64,000 nt of DNA from a virus, in the IMG/VR virus record IMGVR_UViG_3300042314_000177, positions 1 to 64,000 of that record, one strand, 5' to 3'. Below are positions 17,726 through 23,914 of the stretch, one piece after another. The notes under the pieces were generated by a model that was not told where the DNA came from, ran no database searches, and worked only from the letters and a program-made list of their open reading frames with translations. The position numbers and the translations under genes are program-made. The first letter of the stretch is position 1, and every line of letters starts with the position of its first letter.

Positions 17726-18116
17726 CGATCACTTCACGCTGGATGCGCTGGATCATGCTGCCAGTGATACTAAGCTTAGTCGGCTCGTTAAACCCATGCA
17801 TTACGTTTAGCTCTTTAACGGCTGCTGTCATGCCTGTTGATGTCTTTGCATCCTGGGCAATACGATACGCTTGTATCAACCCTTTGACAGACATTTCGCG
17901 TGTCCATAATTGCTTTTCAACAACCTGTGATTTCAATTCATCAACCCTTATAGCAACCTTAGGGTTTTTCATCAGGTTGGATGCCTGCACATAAATGCTG
18001 GCATCAGATCCAGTCTTAGCGTCATAAGCAGTTCGATAAGCATCTGCTTGCCCCATGCCATCAGCAATGCATTGAGCGAACAATTCTTGTTTTGCAGTCA
18101 ACTTATTTTGAGTCAT
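17706..18116 (-). CDS. terS: Small terminase subunit
   Basis: The product is about 136 residues. The N-terminal helix-turn-helix region (TAKQELFAQCIADGMGQADA...) fits the Terminase_2 family that recognises the packaging site. I chose ATG 18116, 8 bases after AGGTGAG, over a GTG at 18128. The C-terminal 20 residues (QREVIDDNAED) are conserved with unit B while the rest diverges, which suggests different pac specificity with the same TerL contact. Confidence 0.85.
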   Translation of the reverse strand: MTQNKLTAKQELFAQCIADGMGQADAYRTAYDAKTGSDASIYVQASNLMKNPKVAIRVDELKSQVVEKQLWTREMSVKGLIQAYRIAQDAKTSTGMTAAVKELNVMHGFNEPTKLSITGSMIQRIQREVIDDNAED

Positions 18117-19452
18117 TGAATGTCTCACCTGTCTCTGCGTGGATAGCTTCCCTGCCTGTAAATTGCTGCCAACGATTAATGATTAAATCCACATACAACG
18201 GGCTTAATTCCAAGCCATATGCGTTTCTTCCATTCTTCTCCGCTGCCATCAGAGTTGAACCACTCCCCATGAACGGATCGAAAACGACATCATCAGGATC
18301 AGTATACGCTTTTATAAAGAACTCTGGAAGACCTACCGGATAAGCAGCCGGATGCCCTAATGCCTCAGATTGAAAGGTCGGCAGTCTGTTACCAGGATAA
18401 GCCATTCCTGCTGCAACCGCATTACCATCAACGGCAGACACATGGCCTTGGCGTTGCGCTGCATTGGTGTTGCCAGCGCCCTTCCCCTTTGCTTTAGGAA
18501 CAGCCTTTGATTCATGCTTCACTGCGTCTGGATTAAACTTCCATTCACCCTTGGTAAAATGATAGATTGGCTCAAATTGGTTCTTGAACCTTCTTGCAAC
18601 CTGTTGAGGTATTCCAGCTCTCTCCCAGCAGAACTCATCTGCATAATTCCATTGCCATTTGCGCGCATGGGCTAACACTAAGTCAAATACATACAGCTCG
18701 CGTTTTATGCCTTCAGCATTAGGCTTGATGTTGCAGAAATACGAACCATCGTTTTCTAGGTTTGCATAAATGTTTGTTGCAATGTCTTCATACCAATCCA
18801 CATACTCATCAACGTGAATGGGTTTGAAGGATGATTCTTTATCATATTCCCGCTGTGACGCATACGGAGGAGATGTAACCACCAGGTTAATCATTTTCCC
18901 ATCAAGAACCTTTGCGACATCGTTGAAGGATTTGCAATCTCCACACATTAACCTGTGATTGCCCAATATCCAGACATCACCCACAATGGTCTTTGCTGTT
19001 TTAGGCATCTCAGGAACAGTGTCTTCATCCACCAATTTAACGGACGGCACTGTCTCCAGCAATCCATCGAGAAAATCATCATCAAATCCCAACAGCTCTA
19101 GGTTGAAGTTCTCTAGGTTAAGGTCTTCAATCTCCGCCTTCAACATATCCATGTCCCACCCTGCGTTTAGGGCAAGCTGGTTGTCTGCTATCACTAAGGC
19201 GCGTTGTTGAGCCTTTGTCAGATGGTCAAGGATAATGGCTGGCACTTCTTCCATGCCAAGCTTTCTTGCTGCCAGTAGGCGTCCATGTCCTGCAATGATC
19301 GTGTTATCGCCATCTATCAGGATTGGGTTAGTCCAGCCGAACTCTTTTATGCTGGCTGCGATCTGGGCCACCTGTGCATCGCTGTGCGTGCGGCTGTTGG
19401 CGGCATATGGAATTAAATCTGCGACTAGGCGCGTTTCAATCTTTGGTGTCAT
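18103..19452 (-). CDS. ParB-like / DNA methyltransferase fusion
   Basis: The product is 449 residues. The first 110 form a ParB/Srx-type domain (LIPYAANSRTH, then GHGRLLAARKLG). The rest is a beta-class DNA methyltransferase with TSPPY (motif IV) before DPFMGSGST (motif I). SPPY favours N4-cytosine but N6-adenine is possible. It probably protects phage DNA against restriction. The gene is absent from unit B, where GGAAGCTGAGA directly precedes terS; here the same sequence precedes this gene, marking the insertion point. ATG 19452 chosen over TTG 19464. Confidence 0.85.
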   Translation of the reverse strand: MTPKIETRLVADLIPYAANSRTHSDAQVAQIAASIKEFGWTNPILIDGDNTIIAGHGRLLAARKLGMEEVPAIILDHLTKAQQRALVIADNQLALNAGWDMDMLKAEIEDLNLENFNLELLGFDDDFLDGLLETVPSVKLVDEDTVPEMPKTAKTIVGDVWILGNHRLMCGDCKSFNDVAKVLDGKMINLVVTSPPYASQREYDKESSFKPIHVDEYVDWYEDIATNIYANLENDGSYFCNIKPNAEGIKRELYVFDLVLAHARKWQWNYADEFCWERAGIPQQVARRFKNQFEPIYHFTKGEWKFNPDAVKHESKAVPKAKGKGAGNTNAAQRQGHVSAVDGNAVAAGMAYPGNRLPTFQSEALGHPAAYPVGLPEFFIKAYTDPDDVVFDPFMGSGSTLMAAEKNGRNAYGLELSPLYVDLIINRWQQFTGREAIHAETGETFNDSK

Positions 19453-19522
19453 CTCAGCTTCCAATAAGGTCTGGTGGAAACCTTCTAGAGCATCTTAGTC
19501 ACTGTGTCCATAATGTATGAAG

Positions 19523-19771
19523 TCAACTATCCACTTCATATCGATTGAAGGCTTTGGCTTCCACTTCAAGAAGCTTTGCAAGATAGTGCTGCGCCTTCAT
19601 CAAATCCTCAATTCCATTCTTATCACGATAGCGTGCGAGATATTTTATGCAGTTTCCCTGTAAATATCCTGAGAATGCTTCTTGCGACATCCAGGACTCC
19701 ATCACTTGCCAAGGCTGAACGCTTTTGGATGCGTAATGGTTTCCGCCTACTTGTTGTGAATTAACACTCAT
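19523..19771 (-). CDS. DUF3310 protein
   Basis: The product is about 82 residues. GGNHYASKSVQPWQVMESW and GNCIKYLARYRDKNG match DUF3310, a small helical family of phage proteins related to nucleotide-metabolism factors (exact role not established). AGGAGG lies 6 bases before ATG 19771. The homologue at 53908-54159 has the same core. Confidence 0.8.
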   Translation of the reverse strand: MSVNSQQVGGNHYASKSVQPWQVMESWMSQEAFSGYLQGNCIKYLARYRDKNGIEDLMKAQHYLAKLLEVEAKAFNRYEVDS

Positions 19772-19985
19772 CATCTTCCTCCTCGTCTAAATAGCAAAAC
19801 GGGTCATAGCCCTTTAGCATTGCATCGACTGCAACCATGATAGGCCCAGTGATACGCACTTTGCCAGCTTCCATCTTGCGAATGGTTGTGCCGCCATTGT
19901 CAGGCGATAGGCGGAGAGCGTCCGCCATCTCGTTTACGCTGTAGCCCATGTAGGCTCTAGCTAGTTTAAGCTTTGCTGGCGTCAT
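19761..19985 (-). CDS. XRE-type helix-turn-helix protein (74 aa)
   Basis: The product is 74 residues. ARAYMGYSVNEMADALRLSP followed by TIRKMEAGKVRITGP is a HTH of the type found in small phage and plasmid regulators. It overlaps the downstream and upstream genes by a few bases (ATGA with the methyltransferase). The homologue at 54974-55186 sits next to a different methyltransferase. It may regulate the middle genes; target unknown. Confidence 0.7.
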   Translation of the reverse strand: MTPAKLKLARAYMGYSVNEMADALRLSPDNGGTTIRKMEAGKVRITGPIMVAVDAMLKGYDPFCYLDEEEDDEC

Positions 19986-20719
19986 GCTGATGCTCCTATA
20001 AACATATCCCCTTGGCGCTGTGCCTTGTCTAGTCGTTCACACGCTAATGTGAAATATGCTTCGTTCTGCTCAATGCCTATAAACTTGCGGCCAGCCATAA
20101 CAGAGGCAACTCCGGTTGTTCCACTACCCATGAATGGATCTAAAATTGTCTGCCCTAAGTTTGTGAAGTCAGCAATAAGTTCCGACATTAATCTGCGCGG
20201 TTTTTCAGTAGGGTGCAGGCCAGTGCGTTCCGCATTGTTCACTAAATGCGTGTAGACGCCACGCTTCCCGCCTGCATTCCATTTTGCGTGCCCAGTACCA
20301 GCCCATGCACAGACGAAGTTTTCAGCGCCCTGTGCTGGCCCCTGTCCGTTTAACTGTGGCGTAGAGTCTGGCTTTATCCAAACGCAAGCTCGTTTGTATT
20401 TCATGGGGCTAGCATTGATATGCTCCGCCCATTGCCATACGCCTTCAACTGTGCAGAATGCTATGAACCAACCTTGGCAAATTTCTGATGATGACGCCAC
20501 AAATGGTTCGCGTATCGCGTCAACTGAATCAAAGTTTATCTCTTTTAATTCTGGCCCAGAATCCTTACGCAAATTTGACAAATGCGCTTTTGCCGCGTGA
20601 AGCGACGCCTCATATGGCGGATCGCATATAATGTGGTCAACCGTTCCAATATTCGGCATGATGTCTAAGCAGTCACCAAGGTATAAGGTGGCGTTTCCGA
20701 TTATCACTGACTCAGTCAT
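19982..20719 (-). CDS. DNA adenine-type methyltransferase (DPPY, beta class)
   Basis: The product is about 245 residues from ATG 20719. Motif IV CDPPYE is near residue 36 and motif I DPFMGSGTTG is near 205, the beta-class order; DPPY suggests N6-adenine. HPTEKPRRLM before motif I is typical. Unit B has an unrelated methyltransferase and a PAPS-reductase-like gene instead. Likely antirestriction or epigenetic marking of phage DNA. It overlaps the DnaA-like gene by 8 bp. Confidence 0.85.
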   Translation of the reverse strand: MTESVIIGNATLYLGDCLDIMPNIGTVDHIICDPPYEASLHAAKAHLSNLRKDSGPELKEINFDSVDAIREPFVASSSEICQGWFIAFCTVEGVWQWAEHINASPMKYKRACVWIKPDSTPQLNGQGPAQGAENFVCAWAGTGHAKWNAGGKRGVYTHLVNNAERTGLHPTEKPRRLMSELIADFTNLGQTILDPFMGSGTTGVASVMAGRKFIGIEQNEAYFTLACERLDKAQRQGDMFIGASA

Positions 20720-20957
20720 TTTCAGATTCCATTTCCGCCATCTTCTGCAATGAGTGAACAATGGTGCTGTGATCGCGGTTCATAATTCTTCCAATCTCTG
20801 TGGTTGAATAGCCCTTGCCTCTCATCCACACAACGCATTTCCGCCTTACTTCTACCAATGGCTTCAGTTTGCTTCTGCCTAGAATGTCTTCAAGTGTGTA
20901 ACCGTGTAATTCTGCAATGGCATCAATCTCTGCCAAATTCTTTTCCCTTGGCGTCAT
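20712..20957 (-). CDS. DnaA domain IV-like DNA-binding miniprotein
   Basis: The product is 81 residues. LVEVRRKCVVWMRGKGYSTT and IGRIMNRDHSTIVHSLQK match the DnaA C-terminal DNA-binding domain, including the signature DHSTIxH helix. No AAA+ domain is present. Such proteins could bind DnaA boxes and recruit or block host DnaA. A perfect DnaA box lies at 23933-23941. Homologue at 56117-56362. Confidence 0.75.
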   Translation of the reverse strand: MTPREKNLAEIDAIAELHGYTLEDILGRSKLKPLVEVRRKCVVWMRGKGYSTTEIGRIMNRDHSTIVHSLQKMAEMESEND

Positions 20958-20988
20958 GAATGTTCCTTAATGGAAGTTCCGTATAGCA

Positions 20989-21189
20989 TTAGATTTTGTC
21001 CTTTTTAATAAAGCGGCCCGTGTTTGAATCGCGCAGTGAAGCGTTGCGTTTCAAGAGTAACAATTCCGTTGTGTCCTTTATCCATGCATTCCGCCACCAA
21101 GTGCGGTCAACGTGCGTTTGCCATAAGATAAGTAGCGTTGTGGCTTCCAGCGCCAGCATCGCAATGATTGCGATTTGATATTGGTTCAT
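20989..21189 (-). CDS. Small membrane protein (66 aa), unit A only
   Basis: The product is 66 residues with one N-terminal transmembrane segment (IAIIAMLALEATTLLILW) and a basic cytoplasmic tail (DSNTGRFIKKDKI). AGGAGG-like sequence precedes the start. There is no counterpart at the same position in unit B. Function unknown. Confidence 0.55.
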   Translation of the reverse strand: MNQYQIAIIAMLALEATTLLILWQTHVDRTWWRNAWIKDTTELLLLKRNASLRDSNTGRFIKKDKI

Positions 21190-21219
21190 TTAATCCTCCC
21201 TACTTACTGTGTTAATGGC

Positions 21220-21462
21220 TTAGTCGGCATCGACAAAATCATGGTATAGCAATGCCTCTGTGACGATTGCGGCAGCACAATGTTCTGCGCTTGAAAACTG
21301 ATCCATGTAAGCAAATCCCATTGCGTCAATGCAAGCATCAAACAAGCGGTTGCTGTTGCGGATGTATTCGTGCGGATCAGCGCATTCTTCAAATGGGCCA
21401 GCGCGAAGCTGCTTTGATAGAAGTCCGTCGATGCGTTCAAATTGGCGAAGAGTGATGCTCAT
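21220..21462 (-). CDS. Small acidic protein (80 aa), unit A only
   Basis: The product is 80 residues, helical and acidic, with two Cys and three His. It overlaps the upstream gene by 4 bp (ATGA), so it is translated in the same operon. I do not recognise it. Confidence 0.5.
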   Translation of the reverse strand: MSITLRQFERIDGLLSKQLRAGPFEECADPHEYIRNSNRLFDACIDAMGFAYMDQFSSAEHCAAAIVTEALLYHDFVDAD

Positions 21463-21662
21463 GCGAACGTAAACTCCCGTTCGTGAAAGCAGTGAGCGAA
21501 CCAGCGAGGAGCTGGATTGCTGCTAATTAGATCAGCAAAGAAGGCATATTCTGCATTACCTTTGCCATCAAAGCGAAAGCAACGATCGGAAGGCTGGCGC
21601 TCATCAGCGTCAGTGACTTCGATGAAAACACCGTCAGCGAGTGTGGAAAACTTTACTAGCAT
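21459..21662 (-). CDS. Small protein (67 aa), first gene of a leftward operon
   Basis: The product is 67 residues (MLVKFSTLADGVFIEVTDAD start), possibly a small beta-barrel with several Phe near the end. AAGGAG stands 8 bases before the ATG. A TTTACA-N17-TATGAG promoter and a 13-base hairpin precede it. Function unknown. Confidence 0.55.
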   Translation of the reverse strand: MLVKFSTLADGVFIEVTDADERQPSDRCFRFDGKGNAEYAFFADLISSNPAPRWFAHCFHEREFTFA

Positions 21663-21682
21663 TAAACTTACTCCTTAAAGGC

Positions 21683-21695
21683 GAGGCATTGCCTC
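21683..21695 (-). promoter_or_regulatory. 5-prime leader hairpin (GAGGC-AAT-GCCTC)
   Basis: On the minus strand a 5-bp stem with a 3-base loop starts 15 nt after the -10 box of the leftward promoter and is followed by GCC and a ribosome binding site. The same layout occurs at 26816-26828, 61914-61926 and (shorter stem) 56381-56392. Confidence 0.5.
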
Positions 21696-21710
21696 CGTTG
21701 CTGTTGCACC

Positions 21711-21739
21711 CTCATAGTCTTGGTGATTTTATATGTAAA
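21711..21739 (-). promoter_or_regulatory. Leftward promoter TTTACA-N17-TATGAG
   Basis: The minus strand reads TTTACA, 17 bases, TATGAG, preceded by an A-rich stretch (GAAAAAAGTG) also found upstream of the rightward promoter at 26773. It would drive the small-gene cluster 21662 and downstream. Conserved spacing in four places supports it. Confidence 0.6.
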
Positions 21740-21759
21740 GCACTTTTTTCAATTAAATA

Positions 21760-21960
21760 TCATTTTTGCCGTTTTGCGTGTTCTATTGCGGCAATAGCCC
21801 ATTCCTTTGGCGCTCCAGCATACTTACCTTTGGCCCAGTTCTTTCGTATATCATCCATAGATATGCTTCCAAGGTCATATTTAGCCAGGTCGCACATTAG
21901 GTTTGTGGCTGCGCTGGTGCTAGTCTTGACCAATTTGTAAGTTTCTCCGTAGCTCTGCAA
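21760..21960 (-). CDS. Small helical protein (66 aa)
   Basis: The product is 66 residues; SAATNLMCDLAKYDLGSISM and APKEWAIAAIEHAKRQK are conserved with a 58-residue protein at 56453-56629. It overlaps the upstream gene by 41 bp. Function unknown; it belongs to the leftward replication operon. Confidence 0.5.
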   Translation of the reverse strand: MQSYGETYKLVKTSTSAATNLMCDLAKYDLGSISMDDIRKNWAKGKYAGAPKEWAIAAIEHAKRQK

Positions 21961-22444
21961 GCTCCTCTGCCGTAACGTATTCCTGGGGCGGAGCGTAATC
22001 GCGGTAGTGAATCATCAAAAGATGCTTGGCGCGATTGATCCTGCGTCTGCGATCATAGCCCTCATTCTGAACCACCGAATCTATCTCCGCTGGCGTTGGC
22101 ATGAACTTGCAAGTCCGCAGCAGCTTTAGAAACGCGCTGCGTAAATCGACCAATGGATAGATTCGCAGTGTCAGCCAATACAGTTCTAACCGCTCCGCTT
22201 CTTCCTCCACACTGCGCTTCTGGCTGGCTGTGGCTAGTGAAAGCTTGGCAATCATAACCTCGACCTGTTCGCGATCAGGCATTGGTGGCCTTGGTGCGTC
22301 CACAAACTGCTGAAGGGTCTCCGCAGACTTAGGCCCAATCGTCGGTAGGTCGCTCCCCATCAGCAGCTCGTCGAGCTTGGCTGGCAATGACTGCTCTGAC
22401 CATTGAATTGGTTGGTTCTGCTGCGTGTTTGCTATTTCCTGCAT
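21920..22444 (-). CDS. Replication partner protein (helicase-loader position)
   Basis: The product is up to 174 residues, helical, with TASQKRSVEEEAERLELYWL and a basic segment (YDRRRRINRAKHLLMIHYRD). It overlaps the initiator gene by 116 bp in another frame, and the overlap is conserved in unit B. By analogy with lambda O-P order it may be a helicase loader or primosome adaptor, but no loader motif is visible. A start at an internal ATG (22360) is possible. Confidence 0.55.
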   Translation of the reverse strand: MQEIANTQQNQPIQWSEQSLPAKLDELLMGSDLPTIGPKSAETLQQFVDAPRPPMPDREQVEVMIAKLSLATASQKRSVEEEAERLELYWLTLRIYPLVDLRSAFLKLLRTCKFMPTPAEIDSVVQNEGYDRRRRINRAKHLLMIHYRDYAPPQEYVTAEELAELRRNLQIGQD

Positions 22445-23087
22445 TGGTCGCGCCTTTCGGTTCGTATATATCCAGCCAGCCGTTGATTGTCGAACGGTCT
22501 AGCAATTCGTTGATGTCATGTCCTACTGAGTGCAAGGCTTCCAGTTTGGTAAGCGCCCTTGCTTTCGCTCTATCGGTTAATGGGCGCTTGCGTTGCTTCC
22601 GCATCTCCACCCAACCGTTCCAAGCATCTATAGGCAACCATAGGGGATACCCCTCTATAATAACTGGTTTATGGTTATTGGTTATTGGTTTATGGTTAGT
22701 GGTTAAGGTTACGACTGGGTTCTCACTGGCAACCGACTCGGAACCCACTGGGTTTTCCATGGCCTGTTTTATCGCAGTTTTCGGTCGCCCACCGCGCTTA
22801 CCGTTCTCTCTATTGCGTTCAGCCTGACGATGATATTCCTCAATATCAGCATCGCATCGAGGATGCCTCCATCCTTCTTCAGTGCAAATAAACATATCAT
22901 TGAGCAAAACTTCAATCACACCCACATCTATTCGGATGCGTCTGGCAACCCACTGGGTTTCGAGTGGGATAGGTGATTCAGTTTCATAATACATATCTAG
23001 CAGCCGACGATAAGCCAAGTCCTCGTCGTTGGTTAGATGGCGTGTCGATCGAGCGTAATCGCCAATGTTGAATTTATAATAATGCAT
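22329..23087 (-). CDS. Replication initiator (lambda O-like) with DUF1376 N-terminal domain
   Basis: The product is 252 residues. The first 80 resemble DUF1376/YdaU (HYYKFNIGDYARSTRHLTND..., DLAYRRLLDMYYETE). A low-complexity linker follows, encoded by heptamer iterons, then a C-terminal domain (GWVEMRKQRKRPLTDRAKAR) nearly identical to that of unit B. Unit B has a different N-terminal winged-helix domain and different iterons. This is the expected design of an initiator with the origin inside its gene. Initiator role is inferred. Confidence 0.7.
   Translation of the reverse strand: MHYYKFNIGDYARSTRHLTNDEDLAYRRLLDMYYETESPIPLETQWVARRIRIDVGVIEVLLNDMFICTEEGWRHPRCDADIEEYHRQAERNRENGKRGGRPKTAIKQAMENPVGSESVASENPVVTLTTNHKPITNNHKPVIIEGYPLWLPIDAWNGWVEMRKQRKRPLTDRAKARALTKLEALHSVGHDINELLDRSTINGWLDIYEPKGATNAGNSKHAAEPTNSMVRAVIASQARRAADGERPTDDWA
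22665..22706. repeat. Iterons: six tandem heptamers (two 21-bp repeats), putative origin
   Basis: Two tandem 21-bp copies (19 of 21 identical) are each built of three 7-mers: TGGTTTA, TGGTTAT, TGGTTAT, then TGGTTTA, TGGTTAG, TGGTTAA, followed by GGTTACG. They lie in the linker-coding part of the initiator gene, like the lambda origin inside gene O. AT-rich DNA lies on the downstream side. Confidence 0.6.
22742..22755. repeat. Near-palindrome AACCCACTGGGTTT, copy 1
   Basis: The 14-mer AACCCACTGGGTTT occurs here and at 22947-22960, and a half site (ACTGGGTT) stands at 22714. All three lie inside the DUF1376-type initiator gene and are absent from the unit B initiator. They may be extra protein-binding sites of this origin version. 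Confidence 0.35.
22947..22960. repeat. Near-palindrome AACCCACTGGGTTT, copy 2
   Basis: Exact second copy of the 14-mer at 22742-22755, 205 bp away inside the same gene. Its recurrence in coding DNA in different codon contexts suggests a DNA-level function. Confidence 0.35.
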
Positions 23088-23089
23088 GA

Positions 23090-23155
23090 TTAATTTACTC
23101 GCCTTTTAATGGCGGTAATATCTTGCGTGATGGTTCTGTGGCGTGTATTACTCAT
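23090..23155 (-). CDS. Leader peptide MSNTRHRTITQD... (21 aa) before initiator
   Basis: A 21-residue frame starts 10 bases after AGGAGG and ends two bases before the initiator ATG. The segment NTRHRTITQD is identical in unit B (57720-57770), where the frame overlaps the initiator start (ATGA). Conservation of the peptide and its coupling to the initiator suggest translational control. Confidence 0.5.
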   Translation of the reverse strand: MSNTRHRTITQDITAIKRRVN

Positions 23156-23188
23156 TACAGCGATGCCTCCTCTTGCTAGGCGTTGTTA

Positions 23189-23230
23189 GAGCGGGTCGAG
23201 TGCTTTTTGCTTTTTCAGCACTCCCCGCTC
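23189..23230. repeat. 14-bp interrupted inverted repeat upstream of initiator
   Basis: GAGCGGG-TC-GAGTGCT pairs with AGCACTC-CCCGCTC across a 12-base T-rich loop. It starts 3 bases after the -10 box of the leftward promoter, so it spans the predicted start site. It could be an operator or an RNA hairpin. Unit B keeps it (57801-57841) with one change that is G-U tolerated on the plus strand. Confidence 0.55.
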
Positions 23231-23233
23231 GCT

Positions 23234-23263
23234 CTTACATAACTCAAAACGCACATTTGTAAA
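23234..23263 (-). promoter_or_regulatory. Leftward promoter for the initiator operon
   Basis: The minus strand reads TTTACA-N18-TGTAAG; unit B has TTTATA-N18-TATAAG at the same place. It would transcribe the leader peptide and the initiator genes. It lies back to back with the rightward promoter at 23281. Confidence 0.5.
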
Positions 23264-23280
23264 AGCTAATTTTGGCAGCA

Positions 23281-23310
23281 TTGACAACCAATACGCTGAT
23301 AGCGTATTCT
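23281..23310 (+). promoter_or_regulatory. Rightward promoter TTGACA-N18-TATTCT
   Basis: A consensus -35 and a good -10 stand in intergenic DNA facing a terminator only 35 bases beyond. Unit B has TTGACC-N17-TATTAT at the same position. No protein gene lies between promoter and terminator, so it implies a short RNA. Confidence 0.55.
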
Positions 23311-23316
23311 GTGCGG

Positions 23317-23372
23317 ATTGGTACCTCCTTACCGAAACGAACTTGGGTGGCTTCGGTCACCCATTTTTATTT
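23317..23372 (+). ncRNA. Predicted small RNA with anti-Shine-Dalgarno loop
   Basis: The predicted transcript is about 55 nt. Stem 1 is TTGGTA/TACCGA (23318-23323 with 23330-23335) around the loop CCTCCT. Stem 2 is the UUCG terminator. The loop matches the 16S rRNA anti-Shine-Dalgarno core, so the RNA could pair with ribosome binding sites. Unit B (57927-57981) keeps the stem through a base-pair change and presents CTCCT. It also overlaps the 3-prime end of the DUF1064 gene in antisense. Confidence 0.45.
23345..23370 (+). terminator. Rho-independent terminator with UUCG loop (rightward)
   Basis: GGGTGGC-TTCG-GTCACCC forms a 7-bp stem (one G-U pair) with a C(UUCG)G tetraloop and is followed by ATTTTTATTT on the plus strand. 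On the minus strand the loop is CGAA, one pair is lost and no T-tract follows, so it is directional. The sequence is identical in unit B (57954-57979). Confidence 0.7.
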
Positions 23373-23711
23373 GGTCTCACGAAGATCGTGATGTGGGAAT
23401 AGCGCCTTAAAGACAGCGCGGCGCAAAGGCCAATCTCTGACAACGACTCCCTTCACATCTTCAGTCACCAGCATACCGTTTTCGACATATTCGAAATCAG
23501 ATTTATAGCCAACGCGCCTGCCATTGGAATGTTTAAGCTGGCGTCCATTGATGACGAACCAGTATTGCGGGTGGATCATCAGGTCACTTATCTCTCCAGC
23601 AGCTTCCAATGCGTGCAGTTCATTGCAGCGCATAGCCTCACGTTTGCTGTCATGTGTATGACCAGCCCTGCACTGCGATTTGACAGCACGATACTTTCCG
23701 AAACGTTTCAT
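23367..23711 (-). CDS. DUF1064 protein, probable Holliday-junction-type nuclease
   Basis: The product is 114 residues. MKRFGKYRAVKSQC, HDSKREAMRCNELHALE and YKSDFEYVENGMLVTEDVKG fit DUF1064. The E...D...E/K pattern (ExxRxxEL, SDFxY, VxEDxKG) resembles a PD-(D/E)XK nuclease core. Likely acts on recombination or replication intermediates. Start overlaps the XRE gene stop (ATGA). Homologue at 57976-58320. Confidence 0.75.
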   Translation of the reverse strand: MKRFGKYRAVKSQCRAGHTHDSKREAMRCNELHALEAAGEISDLMIHPQYWFVINGRQLKHSNGRRVGYKSDFEYVENGMLVTEDVKGVVVRDWPLRRAVFKALFPHHDLRETK

Positions 23712-23914
23712 GCGTTAAGTTTCTGCTCTATTAGGCGATCGAGTGCGTCATTGGCTGCAATCCATGCGCCTAGCTGTGGTTCAGTGCGTCCACTTTTCCA
23801 ATTCGACAGCGTGACGCGGGTGATGCCAGCCTCAATTGCTATCTTGCAAGCCCTGATTTTATGCGTCCTGGCATAGCTAAAAAAGTTCGCAATTTCGTTT
23901 TGTACCTGGTTCAT
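23708..23914 (-). CDS. Cro/CI-like XRE repressor (68 aa)
   Basis: The product is 68 residues. EAGITRVTLSNWKSGRTEPQ is a clear helix-turn-helix recognition segment. It is the first leftward gene, divergent from the ERF operon, the usual place for an early regulator. ATG 23914 was chosen over TTG 23920. Homologue at 58323-58529 keeps the recognition helix (GITRVTLSNWK). Confidence 0.75.
   Translation of the reverse strand: MNQVQNEIANFFSYARTHKIRACKIAIEAGITRVTLSNWKSGRTEPQLGAWIAANDALDRLIEQKLNA

Noticed and set aside
22665-22706. CRISPR-like array
   Set aside because: The repeats are contiguous heptamers without unique spacers and lie inside the initiator gene; no cas genes are present.
23160-23235. 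tRNA-like gene around the GC-rich hairpin
   Set aside because: The region forms one long hairpin; no anticodon arm, T-loop (GTTCRA) or acceptor pairing could be found.
23340-23375. 11-codon frame on the minus strand overlapping the UUCG hairpin
   Set aside because: The reading frame is not conserved in unit B after seven codons, whereas the hairpin and T-tract are; the RNA element explains the conservation better.
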